64,000 bases of DNA from Microcoleus sp036705565. GTDB lineage: Bacteria; Cyanobacteriota; Cyanobacteriia; Cyanobacteriales; Microcoleaceae. The notes beneath the pieces were generated by a model. That model was given only the letters and a program-made list of their open reading frames with translations, did no database searches and was not told where the DNA came from. This document shows positions 35,637-45,997 of this stretch, piece by piece (positions within the stretch are counted from its first letter, which is position 1; every line of letters begins with the position of its first letter). The position numbers and the translations under genes were made by a program. Where the stretch lies: assembly GCA_036705565.1 (NCBI GenBank), contig JAUBUY010000014.1. The stretch is one strand, 5' to 3'.

Positions 35637-36560
35637 ATGAGCGACGAACAGGAAAAAAAACAAATTTTGACTCAGCACCCGGAAATAATTTCCACTACCA
35701 GCGATGAGTTCGATCGCAGTGAAATTGCCAGGGCTGATTCAACTTCCGCATCAGCAGAAACTCCCGCAGAAATTGCCACGCCCGAAGATATTTCAGCGCC
35801 CATCGACGCAGCCGAAACAATTCCAGTTGTCGCCGATAGCACGCCGGAAACAACTCAAATTACAAGTTATCCGCCTCCAACAATTCCAACTGCCAACCCC
35901 GAACCAAAACCAGCTCGCTCGTGGCAAATCTTAGCAGTTTTTCTCAGCGGAATCTTAGTCGGTTCCGTCCTTAGTCTCGGCAGTTTGCTAGCGTGGAAAA
36001 TGTATCAGGAAAGAGCCAACCTTCAAATCAAACTACCCGCTGACGTACCCCTCCCCGAAAGCCCTCCGCCTGTCGCAGCAGCGCCCGCCAACCGCAGGCC
36101 CGGACTTCCCCCAGCCCCTGGAAATGGACGGCCCCCCACATTCCCTCCGTCGCCCCGTCCCACTCAAATCCCCTCTCTGTCTGGTGTTCCGCAACTTGCT
36201 TCGCCGTTGCCTTCTCCTTTGCCGTTGCCTTCTCCAACTCCAACTCCCGCTGCGGTTGAAACCCCTGTAACCGAGCGAGTTTACTTTCAAGCCGGTGCTA
36301 CGGGAACGACTCTGAGCAATAGTTTGCGAGCCAACATATCCAGGCGCTACTTACTGGAGTGCAATAGCGGCCAAAGCATGACAATTAATGTTCAAGAAGG
36401 TCAAGTTAGCGCCGCAATTATTGCTCCTAACGGTGAAAATTTAGGTACTACTGATAGCACAGGTCAGTGGCAAGGTCAACTAGCCAGTAGCGGCGATTAT
36501 ACTATTGAAATTTCAGGCGATCGCCAAGCAAACTACCAAGTTAAGATTGAAGTCAAATAG
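35637..36560 (+). CDS. Single-pass membrane protein with proline-rich linker
   Basis: A 307-residue protein. Residues 1-98 are acidic and low in complexity and probably cytoplasmic. One membrane helix (WQILAVFLSGILVGSVLSLGSLLAWKMY, near 99-126) follows, then a Pro-rich linker with PLPSPLPLPSPTPTP. The C-terminal domain (about 218-307, RVYFQAGATGTTLSNSLRANISRRYLLECNSGQSMTINV ... YTIEISGDRQANYQVKIEV) looks like a small beta domain found at the ends of cyanobacterial exported proteins, similar to pre-peptidase-type or inhibitor-like domains. Function unknown; likely a periplasmic binding role. Confidence 0.65.
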   Translation: MSDEQEKKQILTQHPEIISTTSDEFDRSEIARADSTSASAETPAEIATPEDISAPIDAAETIPVVADSTPETTQITSYPPPTIPTANPEPKPARSWQILAVFLSGILVGSVLSLGSLLAWKMYQERANLQIKLPADVPLPESPPPVAAAPANRRPGLPPAPGNGRPPTFPPSPRPTQIPSLSGVPQLASPLPSPLPLPSPTPTPAAVETPVTERVYFQAGATGTTLSNSLRANISRRYLLECNSGQSMTINVQEGQVSAAIIAPNGENLGTTDSTGQWQGQLASSGDYTIEISGDRQANYQVKIEVK

Positions 36561-36645
36561 CAAGTATAATTGTCTCAGGGGGTAGTTACACAATACATAA
36601 ACCCGCCCTGGTTGCAAATTACAAATTACCCATTACTAATTACCA

Positions 36646-39621
36646 ATGGTTGCACAAATATCTCCAAGCATCTACGAAGCAAAAACCCAGGAAATTGCCA
36701 AAGAAATCCTGAAGGCAACTCAAGACAAAAAGCGCTCTTTTTTCGGTCAACTGCAAGACCAAATGCGCTGGGACGACAAACTAATGGATTGGGCGATGGC
36801 TAACCCCGGACTGCGGGTGCAATTGTTTCGATTCATCGACTGTTTGCCGGCACTCCGCAGCAAGCCGGAAATTGCCCGCCACCTGCAAGAATACCTGACC
36901 GCCCAAGAGGTAGAATTGCCCGAAGCTTTGAAAAAATTACTCAATTTTACTAACGCTGATTCGATTCCTGGACAATTGGCTGCGACGACGGTTGCGCCTG
37001 CAGTGGAAACTTTGGCGCACAAGTATATTTCTGGGGAAAATATCAAGCAGGTAGTTAAAACTTTAGAGCGGCTTCGCAAAGATAAAATGGGTTTTACAGT
37101 TGACCTTTTGGGGGAAGCTGTCATCACTGAAACTGAGGCGGAAATTTATCTTAACCGCTATTTGGAATTGATGGAGGAACTCGCCAATGCAGCGAAGAAT
37201 TGGCCGCAGGTAGATGCAATTGACAAAGCTGACGGCGAAACTTTGCCGCGAGTGCAAGTATCGGTAAAGTTAACGGCTTTTTATTCTCAGTTTGACCCTT
37301 TGGATGCTAAAGGTAGTGAGGAGAAAGTAAGCGAGAGAATTCGCATTTTACTGCGTCGCGCGAAGGAATTGGGCGCGGCGGTTCATTTCGATATGGAACA
37401 GTATGCTTACAAAAGTTTAACTCTGAGCATTCTCAAAGACTTATTGTTAGAGGAAGAGTTTCGCAGCCGCACGGATATTGGAATTACATTGCAAGCTTAT
37501 TTGCGCGACAGCGCCCAAGATTTGCGAAACCTGATTTCCTGGGCAAAAAAACGCGAAAATCCGGTAACAGTGCGGCTGGTAAAAGGCGCTTACTGGGATC
37601 AGGAAACTATCAAAGCGATGCAGAAAGATTGGCCGCAGCCTGTCTACAATGACAAAGTTGCTACCGATGCCAATTTCGAGCAGATGACGCAGTTGCTGCT
37701 AGAAAATCACGAATATTTGTATGCAGCTATTGGCAGTCATAATGTCCGATCGCAAGCGAGGGCGATCGCCATTGCCGAAACTCTCAATATACCGCGCCGC
37801 CGCTTTGAAATGCAAGTGCTGTATGGCATGGGCGACAAATTGGCTAAGCTTTTGGTCGATCGGGGTTATCGCGTGCGAGTCTACTGTCCCTACGGCGATT
37901 TGCTGCCGGGAATGGCTTATTTGATCCGCCGTTTGCTGGAAAATACCGCCAACAGTTCTTTCATCCGGCAAAGTTCCGAAGAAATGCCGATCGAACAATT
38001 GTTAGCCGCACCAGTTGCTAACGGAAATGACCAGCTAGTTTACAGCAAAGTATTTCCCAACGTTGCCGATACCGACTACGCCAATACCAAATTGCGGCAA
38101 CAAGCAGAAACAGCCATCAAATCAGTGCGCGCCAACCTAGGTAAAACCTATTTACCGCTAATCAATGGCGAGTACCAAAATACTGAAGCCACAGTTAACT
38201 CACTCAACCCTTCCAATCCCACAGAAGTAGTTGGCACAATCGGATTGATTTCCGAAGAACAGGCCAAACAAGCCCTTGAAGCAGCAAAAGCAGCCTTCAC
38301 CGGTTGGCGAAAAACCCCCGTCCGCCAGCGGGCAGGCGTCCTCCGCAAAGCCGCAGAATTGATGGAACAGCGGCGGCACGAACTATCAGCTTGGATGGTG
38401 TTTGAAGTCGGCAAACCCGTCAGAGAATGCGATGCCGAAGTTTCCGAAGCTATTGATTTTTGCCGCTACTACGCCGACGAAATGGAACGGTTAGAACAAG
38501 GGAAAAATTACGACATTCCCGGAGAAACTAACCGCTACAGCTATCAGCCACGTGGCATTTCTTTAATCATTTCACCTTGGAATTTCCCCCTCGCAATTCC
38601 CGTCGGCATGACAGTTGCATCCCTGGTTGCTGGTAATTGTACTTTGCTCAAACCTGCGGAAGTTTCCTCAGTAATTGCAGCAAAAATAGCTGAAATATTG
38701 GTAGAAGCCGGAATCCCCAAAGGCGTATTTCAATACGTGCCTTGCAAAGGTTCCACCGTCGGCGCTTACATGGTGAAACATCCCGATGTTCACATGATTA
38801 CTTTCACGGGTTCTCAGGAAGTGGGCTGTCAGATTTATGCCGATGCTGCGATTTTGCAGCCTGGACAAAAACACCTGAAACGAGTAATTGCGGAAATGGG
38901 CGGCAAGAATGCAATTATTGTCGATGAAAGTGCGGATTTAGACCAAGCAGTTGCAGGCGTAGTTTATTCGGCATTTGGATACAGCGGCCAAAAATGTTCC
39001 GCTTGTTCGCGAGTAATTGTGGTCGAATCGGTGTACGATAATTTTGTGGCAAGATTGGTAGAAGCGACGCGATCGCTCAATGTCGGCCCCGCAGAAAATC
39101 CCGGCACTCAAGTCGGCCCTGTGATCGATGCAAATGCCCATTCGCGCATCCGCGAATACATCGAAAAAGGTCGCGCCGAAGCTAAAATAGCTTTAGAAAT
39201 GCCGGCACCAGAAACCGGTTATTTTGTCGGCCCAGTCATTGTTACCGAAGTATCGCCCACAGCAACTCTCGCCCAAGAAGAAATTTTCGGCCCGGTTTTG
39301 TCGGTGATTCGGGCTCGTAATTTCAGCGAAGCGATTGCGATTGCTAACGGTACTAATTTTGCTTTAACCGGCGGATTGTATTCTCGCACGCCTTCGCATA
39401 TCGATCGAGCCGCATCCGATTTTGAAGTCGGAAACCTGTACATCAATCGCGGAATTACCGGGGCTGTGGTATCGCGCCAACCTTTCGGAGGATTCAAACT
39501 TTCGGGAGTTGGTTCTAAAGCTGGCGGCCCGGATTATTTGCTACAATTCCTCGAACCGCGCACCATAACCGAAAATATTCAGCGCCAAGGTTTTGCGCCG
39601 ATTGAAGGAGTGGATGATTAA
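36646..39621 (+). CDS. putA: Bifunctional proline dehydrogenase / L-glutamate gamma-semialdehyde dehydrogenase
   Basis: A 991-residue enzyme that oxidises proline to glutamate in two steps. The proline dehydrogenase barrel covers about residues 75-450, with RVQVSVKLTAFYSQFDP, HFDMEQYAYKSLTL, VRLVKGAYWDQE and YGMGDKLAKLLVDRGYRVRVYCPYGDLLPGMAYLIRRLLENT. The aldehyde dehydrogenase part is about 500-970, with ISPWNFPLAIP, FTGSQEVG, EMGGKNAIIVD (general base Glu) and GQKCSACSR (nucleophilic Cys). There is no N-terminal DNA-binding domain, so it is not a self-repressor like the enterobacterial PutA. ATG 36646 directly follows ATTACC heptamers. Monocistronic. Confidence 0.95.
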   Translation: MVAQISPSIYEAKTQEIAKEILKATQDKKRSFFGQLQDQMRWDDKLMDWAMANPGLRVQLFRFIDCLPALRSKPEIARHLQEYLTAQEVELPEALKKLLNFTNADSIPGQLAATTVAPAVETLAHKYISGENIKQVVKTLERLRKDKMGFTVDLLGEAVITETEAEIYLNRYLELMEELANAAKNWPQVDAIDKADGETLPRVQVSVKLTAFYSQFDPLDAKGSEEKVSERIRILLRRAKELGAAVHFDMEQYAYKSLTLSILKDLLLEEEFRSRTDIGITLQAYLRDSAQDLRNLISWAKKRENPVTVRLVKGAYWDQETIKAMQKDWPQPVYNDKVATDANFEQMTQLLLENHEYLYAAIGSHNVRSQARAIAIAETLNIPRRRFEMQVLYGMGDKLAKLLVDRGYRVRVYCPYGDLLPGMAYLIRRLLENTANSSFIRQSSEEMPIEQLLAAPVANGNDQLVYSKVFPNVADTDYANTKLRQQAETAIKSVRANLGKTYLPLINGEYQNTEATVNSLNPSNPTEVVGTIGLISEEQAKQALEAAKAAFTGWRKTPVRQRAGVLRKAAELMEQRRHELSAWMVFEVGKPVRECDAEVSEAIDFCRYYADEMERLEQGKNYDIPGETNRYSYQPRGISLIISPWNFPLAIPVGMTVASLVAGNCTLLKPAEVSSVIAAKIAEILVEAGIPKGVFQYVPCKGSTVGAYMVKHPDVHMITFTGSQEVGCQIYADAAILQPGQKHLKRVIAEMGGKNAIIVDESADLDQAVAGVVYSAFGYSGQKCSACSRVIVVESVYDNFVARLVEATRSLNVGPAENPGTQVGPVIDANAHSRIREYIEKGRAEAKIALEMPAPETGYFVGPVIVTEVSPTATLAQEEIFGPVLSVIRARNFSEAIAIANGTNFALTGGLYSRTPSHIDRAASDFEVGNLYINRGITGAVVSRQPFGGFKLSGVGSKAGGPDYLLQFLEPRTITENIQRQGFAPIEGVDD

Positions 39622-39745
39622 TCATTCCTTTGTTTGTAGAGAGGACTGAAGTCCTCTCTCTGGCTGTTAAGTTGGTAGGGTGCGCCCAGCGCACCTTACA
39701 GGTGGGGTGACAGAAAAAAATTGTGGGAGATTAGCTAGTTATAAA

Positions 39746-41374
39746 ATGGAATCTACCAAAGATCGCGATCGACTAAATTCTCACAACCCTTCACTTGACA
39801 AGTGGCTGCGATTTTTAATTATAGTTGTATTAGTCCTCGGCATATTCTTTCGCTTCGCCAACCTAGGAAAGAAAGTTTACTGGATAGATGAAAGTTACAC
39901 ATCCCTGCGGTTATCTGGATATACAGAATCTGAGTTTATTCAGCAAGTAGTTGACGGTGAAAGTCGGGACATTAAATTTTTACAAAAATATCAACGGATA
40001 AATTCAGAAAAAACCGTCGTAGATACCGTAAAAGGATTAGCTTTAGAAGAACCCCAACTCGCTCCGCTGTATTTTGTAGCGACGAGATTTTGGGTGCAAC
40101 TGTTCGGCGATTCAGTGGCTGTAACTAGAAGTATGTCGGCTGTTTTTAGTTTGCTCGCATTGCCTTGTATGTATTGGCTGTGCTTAGAATTATTTGATTC
40201 CTCGCTGACAGCTTGGTTGGCAGTTTCATTACTAGCTGTATCGCCTTTTCAAATAGTTTACGCTCAAGAAGCTCGACCTTACAGCTTGTTTGTATTAATA
40301 ATTTTGCTGTCTAGCGCTGCTTTGCTGCGGGCAATGCGGCTAAAAACTAACAGCAGTTGGGCAATTTATGCGGTAACAGTAGCACTGGGATTTTATTCTC
40401 ACCTATTATTTGCACTGGTGGTGCTAGGGCATGGAATTTATGTAGCCCTCTCGGAAAATATGCGGTTTAACAAGACGGTAATTGGGTATTTTATAGCAGC
40501 AAGCGCAGGATTTATTGCCTTATTTCCTTGGACTGTAGTTTATTTAATAAATTCGCAAAATGTCAGTGACAAAATAGCATGGCAGTCCTTAAGAATTCCA
40601 ATTTCAAAATTAGTTTTAAATTTCGTTTTAAACATTATTAGGCAATTTTTTGATGTAGGATTATACTCTGATTTGCCACGATTATATTTCATATTAACTA
40701 TCCCAATTATTTTAATGATTTTAATAATTGTCGGATATTCTTTTTATTTGCTGCTGAGTCAGACAGAAAGACGTGTTTGGTTGTTTGTTATGACATTAAC
40801 GTGCGTGACATTAGCCATTTTCCTGCCAGCGGATTTAATCTGGGGCGGAATGCGATCGATCAACACCCGCTACATGATTCCCTGTTATTTAGGAATGCAG
40901 ATAGCTGTTTCCTATTTTTTGGCGGTAAAAATGACATCTCCTCAAGTTACAATGCAGTTGCTAAAGCTGTGGAGACTGGCTCTGGCTGCTTTGCTCTCTA
41001 TTGGAATTATATCCTGCTGCATCTATTTGCCAGCAGACTCTTGGTGGAATAAAGACCGCTCTTATATTAACATCCCGATCGCCCGCACGGTAAACTCAGC
41101 TTCTCGGCCATTACTCATAACAGACTTGTGGGTGTATAGTGTAGATACGATCGGCAACTTACTCAGTTTGAGTTACTTAATCAATTCCCCTGCTAAGTTT
41201 TTAGTATTGCCACCTAAAATTGTGAAAATCCCACCAAATTTTAACGAGATTTTTTTGTATGGTATTTCCAGAGAATTCAAAACAGAAATAGAAAAAAATA
41301 CTCGTTATGAAATACCAACTCTTTACACTCTACAAAATCAACATATAATTTTGAGAAAATTGCTAAAAAAATGA
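39746..41374 (+). CDS. GT39-like membrane glycosyltransferase, copy 1
   Basis: A 542-residue multipass protein with about 11 helices. The first periplasmic loop carries KVYWIDESYTSLRLSGYTE, with the acidic pair (DE) typical of the GT-C fold, and further on PQLAPLYFVATRFWVQLFG and SPFQIVYAQEARPYSLFVL, all as in ArnT/PMT-like family 39 enzymes that use polyprenyl-phosphate sugars. The acceptor is unknown. An upstream frame extends to 39680 but lacks protein-like sequence; ATG 39746 is preferred. The second copy follows after 15 bp. Confidence 0.87.
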   Translation: MESTKDRDRLNSHNPSLDKWLRFLIIVVLVLGIFFRFANLGKKVYWIDESYTSLRLSGYTESEFIQQVVDGESRDIKFLQKYQRINSEKTVVDTVKGLALEEPQLAPLYFVATRFWVQLFGDSVAVTRSMSAVFSLLALPCMYWLCLELFDSSLTAWLAVSLLAVSPFQIVYAQEARPYSLFVLIILLSSAALLRAMRLKTNSSWAIYAVTVALGFYSHLLFALVVLGHGIYVALSENMRFNKTVIGYFIAASAGFIALFPWTVVYLINSQNVSDKIAWQSLRIPISKLVLNFVLNIIRQFFDVGLYSDLPRLYFILTIPIILMILIIVGYSFYLLLSQTERRVWLFVMTLTCVTLAIFLPADLIWGGMRSINTRYMIPCYLGMQIAVSYFLAVKMTSPQVTMQLLKLWRLALAALLSIGIISCCIYLPADSWWNKDRSYINIPIARTVNSASRPLLITDLWVYSVDTIGNLLSLSYLINSPAKFLVLPPKIVKIPPNFNEIFLYGISREFKTEIEKNTRYEIPTLYTLQNQHIILRKLLKK

Positions 41375-41389
41375 AGTAGGGTTGGAAAA

Positions 41390-43027
41390 ATGCGTTTTAA
41401 TGTTCCCCGAAATTGGCTGCAATTTTTAATTATAGCCGTATTAGTCATAGGTATTTTATTTCGGTTCGCCAATCTCGATCGCAAATTTTACTGGATCGAC
41501 GAAACATATACTTCTTTAAGAGTTTCTGGCTACACCGAAGCCGAAATAATCAAAGAAATTTCCTACCAGAAAATAACCTCGCCTGCGGATTTACAAAAAT
41601 ATCAGCAGATAAATTCCGAAAAAACCTTAAGGGATACCCTGAATTCTTTAGCAACAGAAGACCCCCACCACCCGCCGCTGTATTACGTATTAGCGCGATA
41701 TTGGGCGCAATGGTTCGGCACTTCCGTTGCAGCAATGAGAAGTTTGGCAGCCGTGATTAGCCTGCTAGTATTTCCCGCAATTTATTGGCTGGCTTGGGAG
41801 TTATTTGAATCTTCAGCAGTAGCATGGATGGCGATCGCAATTTTCGCAATTTCTCCCTACCACATCCTCTTTGCCCAAGAAGCAAGACAGTACAGTTTGT
41901 GGACAGTAACTACTATTTTATCCACTGCCGCCTTGCTGCGAGCAACACGCCCTGACGAAAATCAAAATCCTGTCGCCCTTGTTCTTTCCTGGGCGCTTTA
42001 TGCAGCCACAGCAACACTGGGATTGTACACCCACTTGTTATTTGTCTGCGTCGCTGCCGCCCACGCAATCTACGTCGCAGTTATTGCCAACTGGCGCGAT
42101 GTGAAAACATTTATTTCCTATTATGTAGCATCTTTAATCGCTTTGATATGCTTCATGCCTTCCCTGGTAAATACTGTAGAAAATTTCAATCAAGTTAGAA
42201 GCACAACAATATGGGCAGAACAAACAAATTTCTTAAGATTAGTCAGCAGATGGGTTGGTTCCATCACCATAGCATTTTTTGATATTGGCATTGATGGAAC
42301 TGCCAACGCCACACAACTTGCCTTGCTAATTCCAGTTGGGATCATGATTCTAGCTTTAGTCGGCTATGCCCTTTATTATCTATGCCGACAAACACCAAAG
42401 CGAGTGTGGTTGATTGTATTGTTATTAATTGCAACAACTGCTTTGTTTTTAGCAGTGCCTGATATAATCAAGGGTGGAAGGCGATCGGCAAATCCGCGAT
42501 ATTTAGTTCCTTGTTATGTGGGAATTCAGATAGCAGTGGCTTACCTGCTGTCTGCGAAAATCAGTAGCAATTTGGAGAAATTAAAACAGCAAAAACTGTG
42601 GAAAATAGTTATAGTGGGAGTTTTTTCCGCAGGTATTATATCCGGTGGAGTTAGTTCTCAAGCAGATATTTGGTGGAATAAAGGCAGCGGTTGGTTGCGT
42701 GCCTTGGAAGTAGCCGCGACTGTCAATCAAGCCAGCAATCCCCTATTTATCAGCGATGCCAATATTGCATATATCATGCCTTTAAGTTATTACCTAGAAC
42801 CCAAAGTAAAACTGCTAATAGAACCCCGCTGTTACACTTCTTGCTACAAAAATCGAGAATTGGCAAAGAAAAAACCCCAACCCCCGCAAATTCCCGGCGG
42901 TTTCAATGAGTTGTTTTTATACAGACCGTCCTCTACTTTGCGATCGGCAATTCAGCAACAAAACTATCAAATAGATCCGGCTGACACTAATGTCGAGCTT
43001 AATCTGTGGAAAATTACCAAGAAATAA
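41390..43027 (+). CDS. GT39-like membrane glycosyltransferase, copy 2
   Basis: A 545-residue paralogue of the preceding gene with the same layout: FANLDRKFYWIDETYTSLRVSGYTE, DPHHPPLYYVLARYWAQWFG and SPYHILFAQEARQYSLWTV. It retains HHPPLYY, which is the more usual family form; the first copy has QLAPLYF. The 15-bp gap suggests one transcript. Products could decorate exopolysaccharide or lipid-linked glycans, but neither neighbour tells which. Confidence 0.88.
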   Translation: MRFNVPRNWLQFLIIAVLVIGILFRFANLDRKFYWIDETYTSLRVSGYTEAEIIKEISYQKITSPADLQKYQQINSEKTLRDTLNSLATEDPHHPPLYYVLARYWAQWFGTSVAAMRSLAAVISLLVFPAIYWLAWELFESSAVAWMAIAIFAISPYHILFAQEARQYSLWTVTTILSTAALLRATRPDENQNPVALVLSWALYAATATLGLYTHLLFVCVAAAHAIYVAVIANWRDVKTFISYYVASLIALICFMPSLVNTVENFNQVRSTTIWAEQTNFLRLVSRWVGSITIAFFDIGIDGTANATQLALLIPVGIMILALVGYALYYLCRQTPKRVWLIVLLLIATTALFLAVPDIIKGGRRSANPRYLVPCYVGIQIAVAYLLSAKISSNLEKLKQQKLWKIVIVGVFSAGIISGGVSSQADIWWNKGSGWLRALEVAATVNQASNPLFISDANIAYIMPLSYYLEPKVKLLIEPRCYTSCYKNRELAKKKPQPPQIPGGFNELFLYRPSSTLRSAIQQQNYQIDPADTNVELNLWKITKK

Positions 43028-43200
43028 TCTCAAACATTAAGGCAAAAAACACGGGTTTGTGGCCCAAAAATGTCTTATTCACTGCGACATACTGGCCATA
43101 AACGGCATTTTTGAAAGTATGTCGCAAGGAGAGTTCGATAGGTTTGCTTTTAGTGGTAAGCTAAAAGTTAAGAATAAAAAAATAACATCAAAAATCTCCA

Positions 43201-43680
43201 ATGACAGTCACTGAAACCTCCAACATTCGTAAACTGCTGTGCGATCCAGACTTAGGGCTGATTCCTCACCTAGAAAAGTGCCTGAAAGATTTGCACTCAT
43301 CTGCGATCGCCAGTGGAGAGAAATTCAAGGTAGAACCTTACGATATAGAATTCAAAAGCTGCCACACCCAGAAGCATCCCAACGACCAAAAACCCCTCGT
43401 CACCCAGTCAGTGTTAATAAAAGTTCCCCTGACTGGGAAAGTTCAAGACAAGATGCACCTATATCTGATCGCAAGTGAGTTACAGAACCAAATCGACTTC
43501 AAAATTATCGACTGGAGTGCCTTAGAACGCCGCCAATACGACATTCAGGGCATCCCCTTAAAGCAGCCGATCACCAAAATAGACGGCCAGATGAATTACG
43601 AGTTAGTATTCGATCGACCAACCTACTGCTGCATCACCCTGTGTCGCCAATTTGACTTAACTTACGCCGCCAATTTTTAA
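43201..43680 (+). CDS. Conserved hypothetical protein (159 aa)
   Basis: A soluble 159-residue protein, MTVTETSNIRKLLCDPDL...TYAANF, with an alternating strand pattern in the middle (KFKVEPYDIEFKSCHTQ, TQSVLIKVPLTGKVQDKMHLYLIASELQNQIDFKIIDW). I recognise no domain. It looks like a cyanobacterial conserved protein. A spacer of 170 bp with a good upstream region separates it from the glycosyltransferases. It is followed by two inverted GGGCGGGTTT repeats. Confidence 0.6.
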   Translation: MTVTETSNIRKLLCDPDLGLIPHLEKCLKDLHSSAIASGEKFKVEPYDIEFKSCHTQKHPNDQKPLVTQSVLIKVPLTGKVQDKMHLYLIASELQNQIDFKIIDWSALERRQYDIQGIPLKQPITKIDGQMNYELVFDRPTYCCITLCRQFDLTYAANF

Positions 43681-43945
43681 TTTGGCTTGTAGGGACGGGT
43701 TTCACCAACAATATTTAGGTTAATTAACAATCTATAAAACCCGCCCCTATCCCACGGTAAACCCCTTGTACATTTTTCGCATTCAATACAAATCAATGTT
43801 GATGTAGATTGTTAGTTGTGTGGGGGCGGGTTTATGTAAATTGTTAGTAGAAATTTGATATTGTTGGTGAAACCCGCCCCTACGAAATCTGCTAACAGTA
43901 TGTCAATCCCATTACCGATTCCCAATTACCAATTACCAATTATCA
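43681..43945. repeat. GGGCGGGTTT inverted repeats and CCAATTA heptamers
   Basis: Two GTAGGG(A/G)CGGGTTT / AAACCCGCCCC(T/A) pairs (about 43688-43756 and 43821-43885) are followed by ACCAATTACCAATTACCAATT. It separates two convergent genes and likely includes their terminators. Confidence 0.7.
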
Positions 43946-43951
43946 ATTAAT

Positions 43952-45997
43952 TCAAACAGCTCGATTCGCAGTTTCCGCAAGAATCCTCTTAATATCAGCA
44001 GGAGTCAGATTCGGATTAGCTTGCAACATCAAAGCTACCACGCCGGATACTTGTGGCACTCCCATTGAAGTACCGGAAAAATATCGATAGGGAATCCCCG
44101 GTTGAGAAAGCGCCACAGTTGAATAAACATCACCAGAATCCGCCCTACCACCGTCGCCACCCGGAGCAACAAAATAATTAATTGCTTGCGAACCCGCCCG
44201 GTTAGAATACTCCCCAAACAAGCCATTTCGGGTAACACCACCGACAGCAATTCCTACCTCATTGGCAAACCGAGCCGGATAATCTACTTGTGGACGAGCA
44301 TCATTTCCCGCAGCCGAAATCACGATCGCGCCTTGAGCTTCAGCCGCTCGAATCGCATCCAATTCTTGAGCATTCAACTGTAGGCCGCCCAAACTCACAT
44401 TTATGATCTTCGCTCCATTTGCCACCGCATAATTAATCGCATTAATTTCATCCCGAATTTTACCCACCCCTGCTCCATTAAGTATTTTCAAAGGCATAAT
44501 CTTCGCAGTCGGAGCCGTTCCAGTAATCCCAACCCCATCTTTTTTCGCAGCAACTAAACCCGATATATGAGTGCCGTGATTGTTATCATCCATAGGGTCA
44601 TTATCGTTATTGACAAAATCCCATCCTCGGAAATCGTCAACAAAGCCATTGCCATCATCATCAACCCCGTTGCTAGCTTTATTGCGACCGATCGCATCAA
44701 CGCCAGTTTCCCCGACATTACTCCAAATATTCCCCGTCAAATCCGGGTGATTGTAGTCAACTCCGCTGTCAATAACTGCCACCACAATTCCGTCTCCAGT
44801 CAAGCCCTGGGCCCAAACCTCTGGAGCTTTAATTAAATCTCTGCCCCACTCGTCGCCACCCAAGTCGGGAACGTCAGGAAAAGTTGCAGTACCTTGAGCT
44901 TTAGCAACTGCCGCCGCTGCATTCACCAAACCGAACCCAAAACGAGAGTCAAAACCTTGCAAGTTGCTCGGATTGTTAGGAGAAACAGTTGCAGGAGTTG
45001 CAGACAGATTGAGGGAGAAATTTGTACTGCCTTGGTATTGATAAACTCGGACAAAGTAAGTTCCTGCGGCTAAACCGTTGATGTCGATCGCTTCCGGCGA
45101 TAAATTCGGTTGTTGAGAAGAAGCAATAATATCGGTGAAGTCAATAGAATTGTCGCCGTTAATATCTTTAATTAGAGCAACATCAACATCCGCAGTCAAA
45201 CCGCTGACAGTTAATTTAAAGTCGCTATTTGCAGGCAAAGTAAAGCGGTAAAGGCCGTCTGGCCGGGCATTGCTAAGCGAGTCTGCGATCGTTTGAGTGC
45301 CGCCCAAAACGCCTAAATCGCGAGCTTGATCCAGTTGGTTGCCTAATACGGTAGTTGCAGAGATGAATGTATTGGCGAGGTCTTGTGGAGATGCGTTGGC
45401 TACCAAGCCTAAAATAGCATTGGATTGGCGAATTTTAATTAATGTATTGGAAATACCGGGGGCGATCGATATTTCTTCGAGAATCAAGTCAGCTTCGGTA
45501 AGATTGTCAGTCAGTCCGATCGAATCCACAAAACTGTTAAAGTCAGTAATCACGTCTGCTGCAGCCGGATCGGAGACTGCGGAGTCGCTGCGGAGGACAA
45601 AGGTATCTGGGCCCAAACCCCCTGTCAGCGTATCTTTGCCCCCATCGCCCACTAAAACGTCGCTGCCGTCGCCGCCGTTGAGCACGTCATCTCCCTTACC
45701 TCCCTGCAAGGTATCGCTGCCAGCATCGCCAAACAGGAAGTCTGCGCCGGCACCACCGTTAAGCAAATCGTTGCCCGCACCACCGAAGAGGGTATCGGAA
45801 TTGCCACCGCCGAGAATGCGATCGTTACCATTATCACCGCTAATTATTTCGGCATCCGACGAACCGACAATAAAATCGTTGCCGCCGAGGGCAAAAAGTC
45901 CGTTAGGATAAGGAGTCAAAAAGCCCGGAGTCAAGGCGAAACTATTGGGGCTATCATCTAAAAGATAGGAAAAACCGTCAGGGCTCGGGCCGGGCAT
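43952..45997 (-). CDS. Subtilisin-like serine protease with N-terminal RTX repeats
   Basis: A 681-residue protein. Residues about 36-130 are RTX calcium-binding nonapeptides (GGNDFIVGS, GGAGNDLLNGGAGADFLFGDAGSDTLQGG). A linker and a pre-peptidase-type beta domain (about 225-325, YRFTLPANSDFKLTVSGL ... GTYFVRVYQYQG) follow, then the S8 peptidase (about 370-681). The triad is visible as VVAVIDSGVDYNHPDL, NNHGTHISGL and SGTSMGVPQVSG, with oxyanion Asn in SAAGND. There is no classical signal peptide. RTX repeats usually lie near the C-terminus next to the type I secretion signal, so the order here is reversed. Extracellular or surface location is inferred. Confidence 0.92.
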   Translation of the reverse strand: MPGPSPDGFSYLLDDSPNSFALTPGFLTPYPNGLFALGGNDFIVGSSDAEIISGDNGNDRILGGGNSDTLFGGAGNDLLNGGAGADFLFGDAGSDTLQGGKGDDVLNGGDGSDVLVGDGGKDTLTGGLGPDTFVLRSDSAVSDPAAADVITDFNSFVDSIGLTDNLTEADLILEEISIAPGISNTLIKIRQSNAILGLVANASPQDLANTFISATTVLGNQLDQARDLGVLGGTQTIADSLSNARPDGLYRFTLPANSDFKLTVSGLTADVDVALIKDINGDNSIDFTDIIASSQQPNLSPEAIDINGLAAGTYFVRVYQYQGSTNFSLNLSATPATVSPNNPSNLQGFDSRFGFGLVNAAAAVAKAQGTATFPDVPDLGGDEWGRDLIKAPEVWAQGLTGDGIVVAVIDSGVDYNHPDLTGNIWSNVGETGVDAIGRNKASNGVDDDGNGFVDDFRGWDFVNNDNDPMDDNNHGTHISGLVAAKKDGVGITGTAPTAKIMPLKILNGAGVGKIRDEINAINYAVANGAKIINVSLGGLQLNAQELDAIRAAEAQGAIVISAAGNDARPQVDYPARFANEVGIAVGGVTRNGLFGEYSNRAGSQAINYFVAPGGDGGRADSGDVYSTVALSQPGIPYRYFSGTSMGVPQVSGVVALMLQANPNLTPADIKRILAETANRAV

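Noticed and set aside
45339..45911. 190-codon plus-strand frame
   Set aside because: It is antisense to the RTX repeats of the protease gene and has the periodic Ser/Pro composition expected from a shadow.
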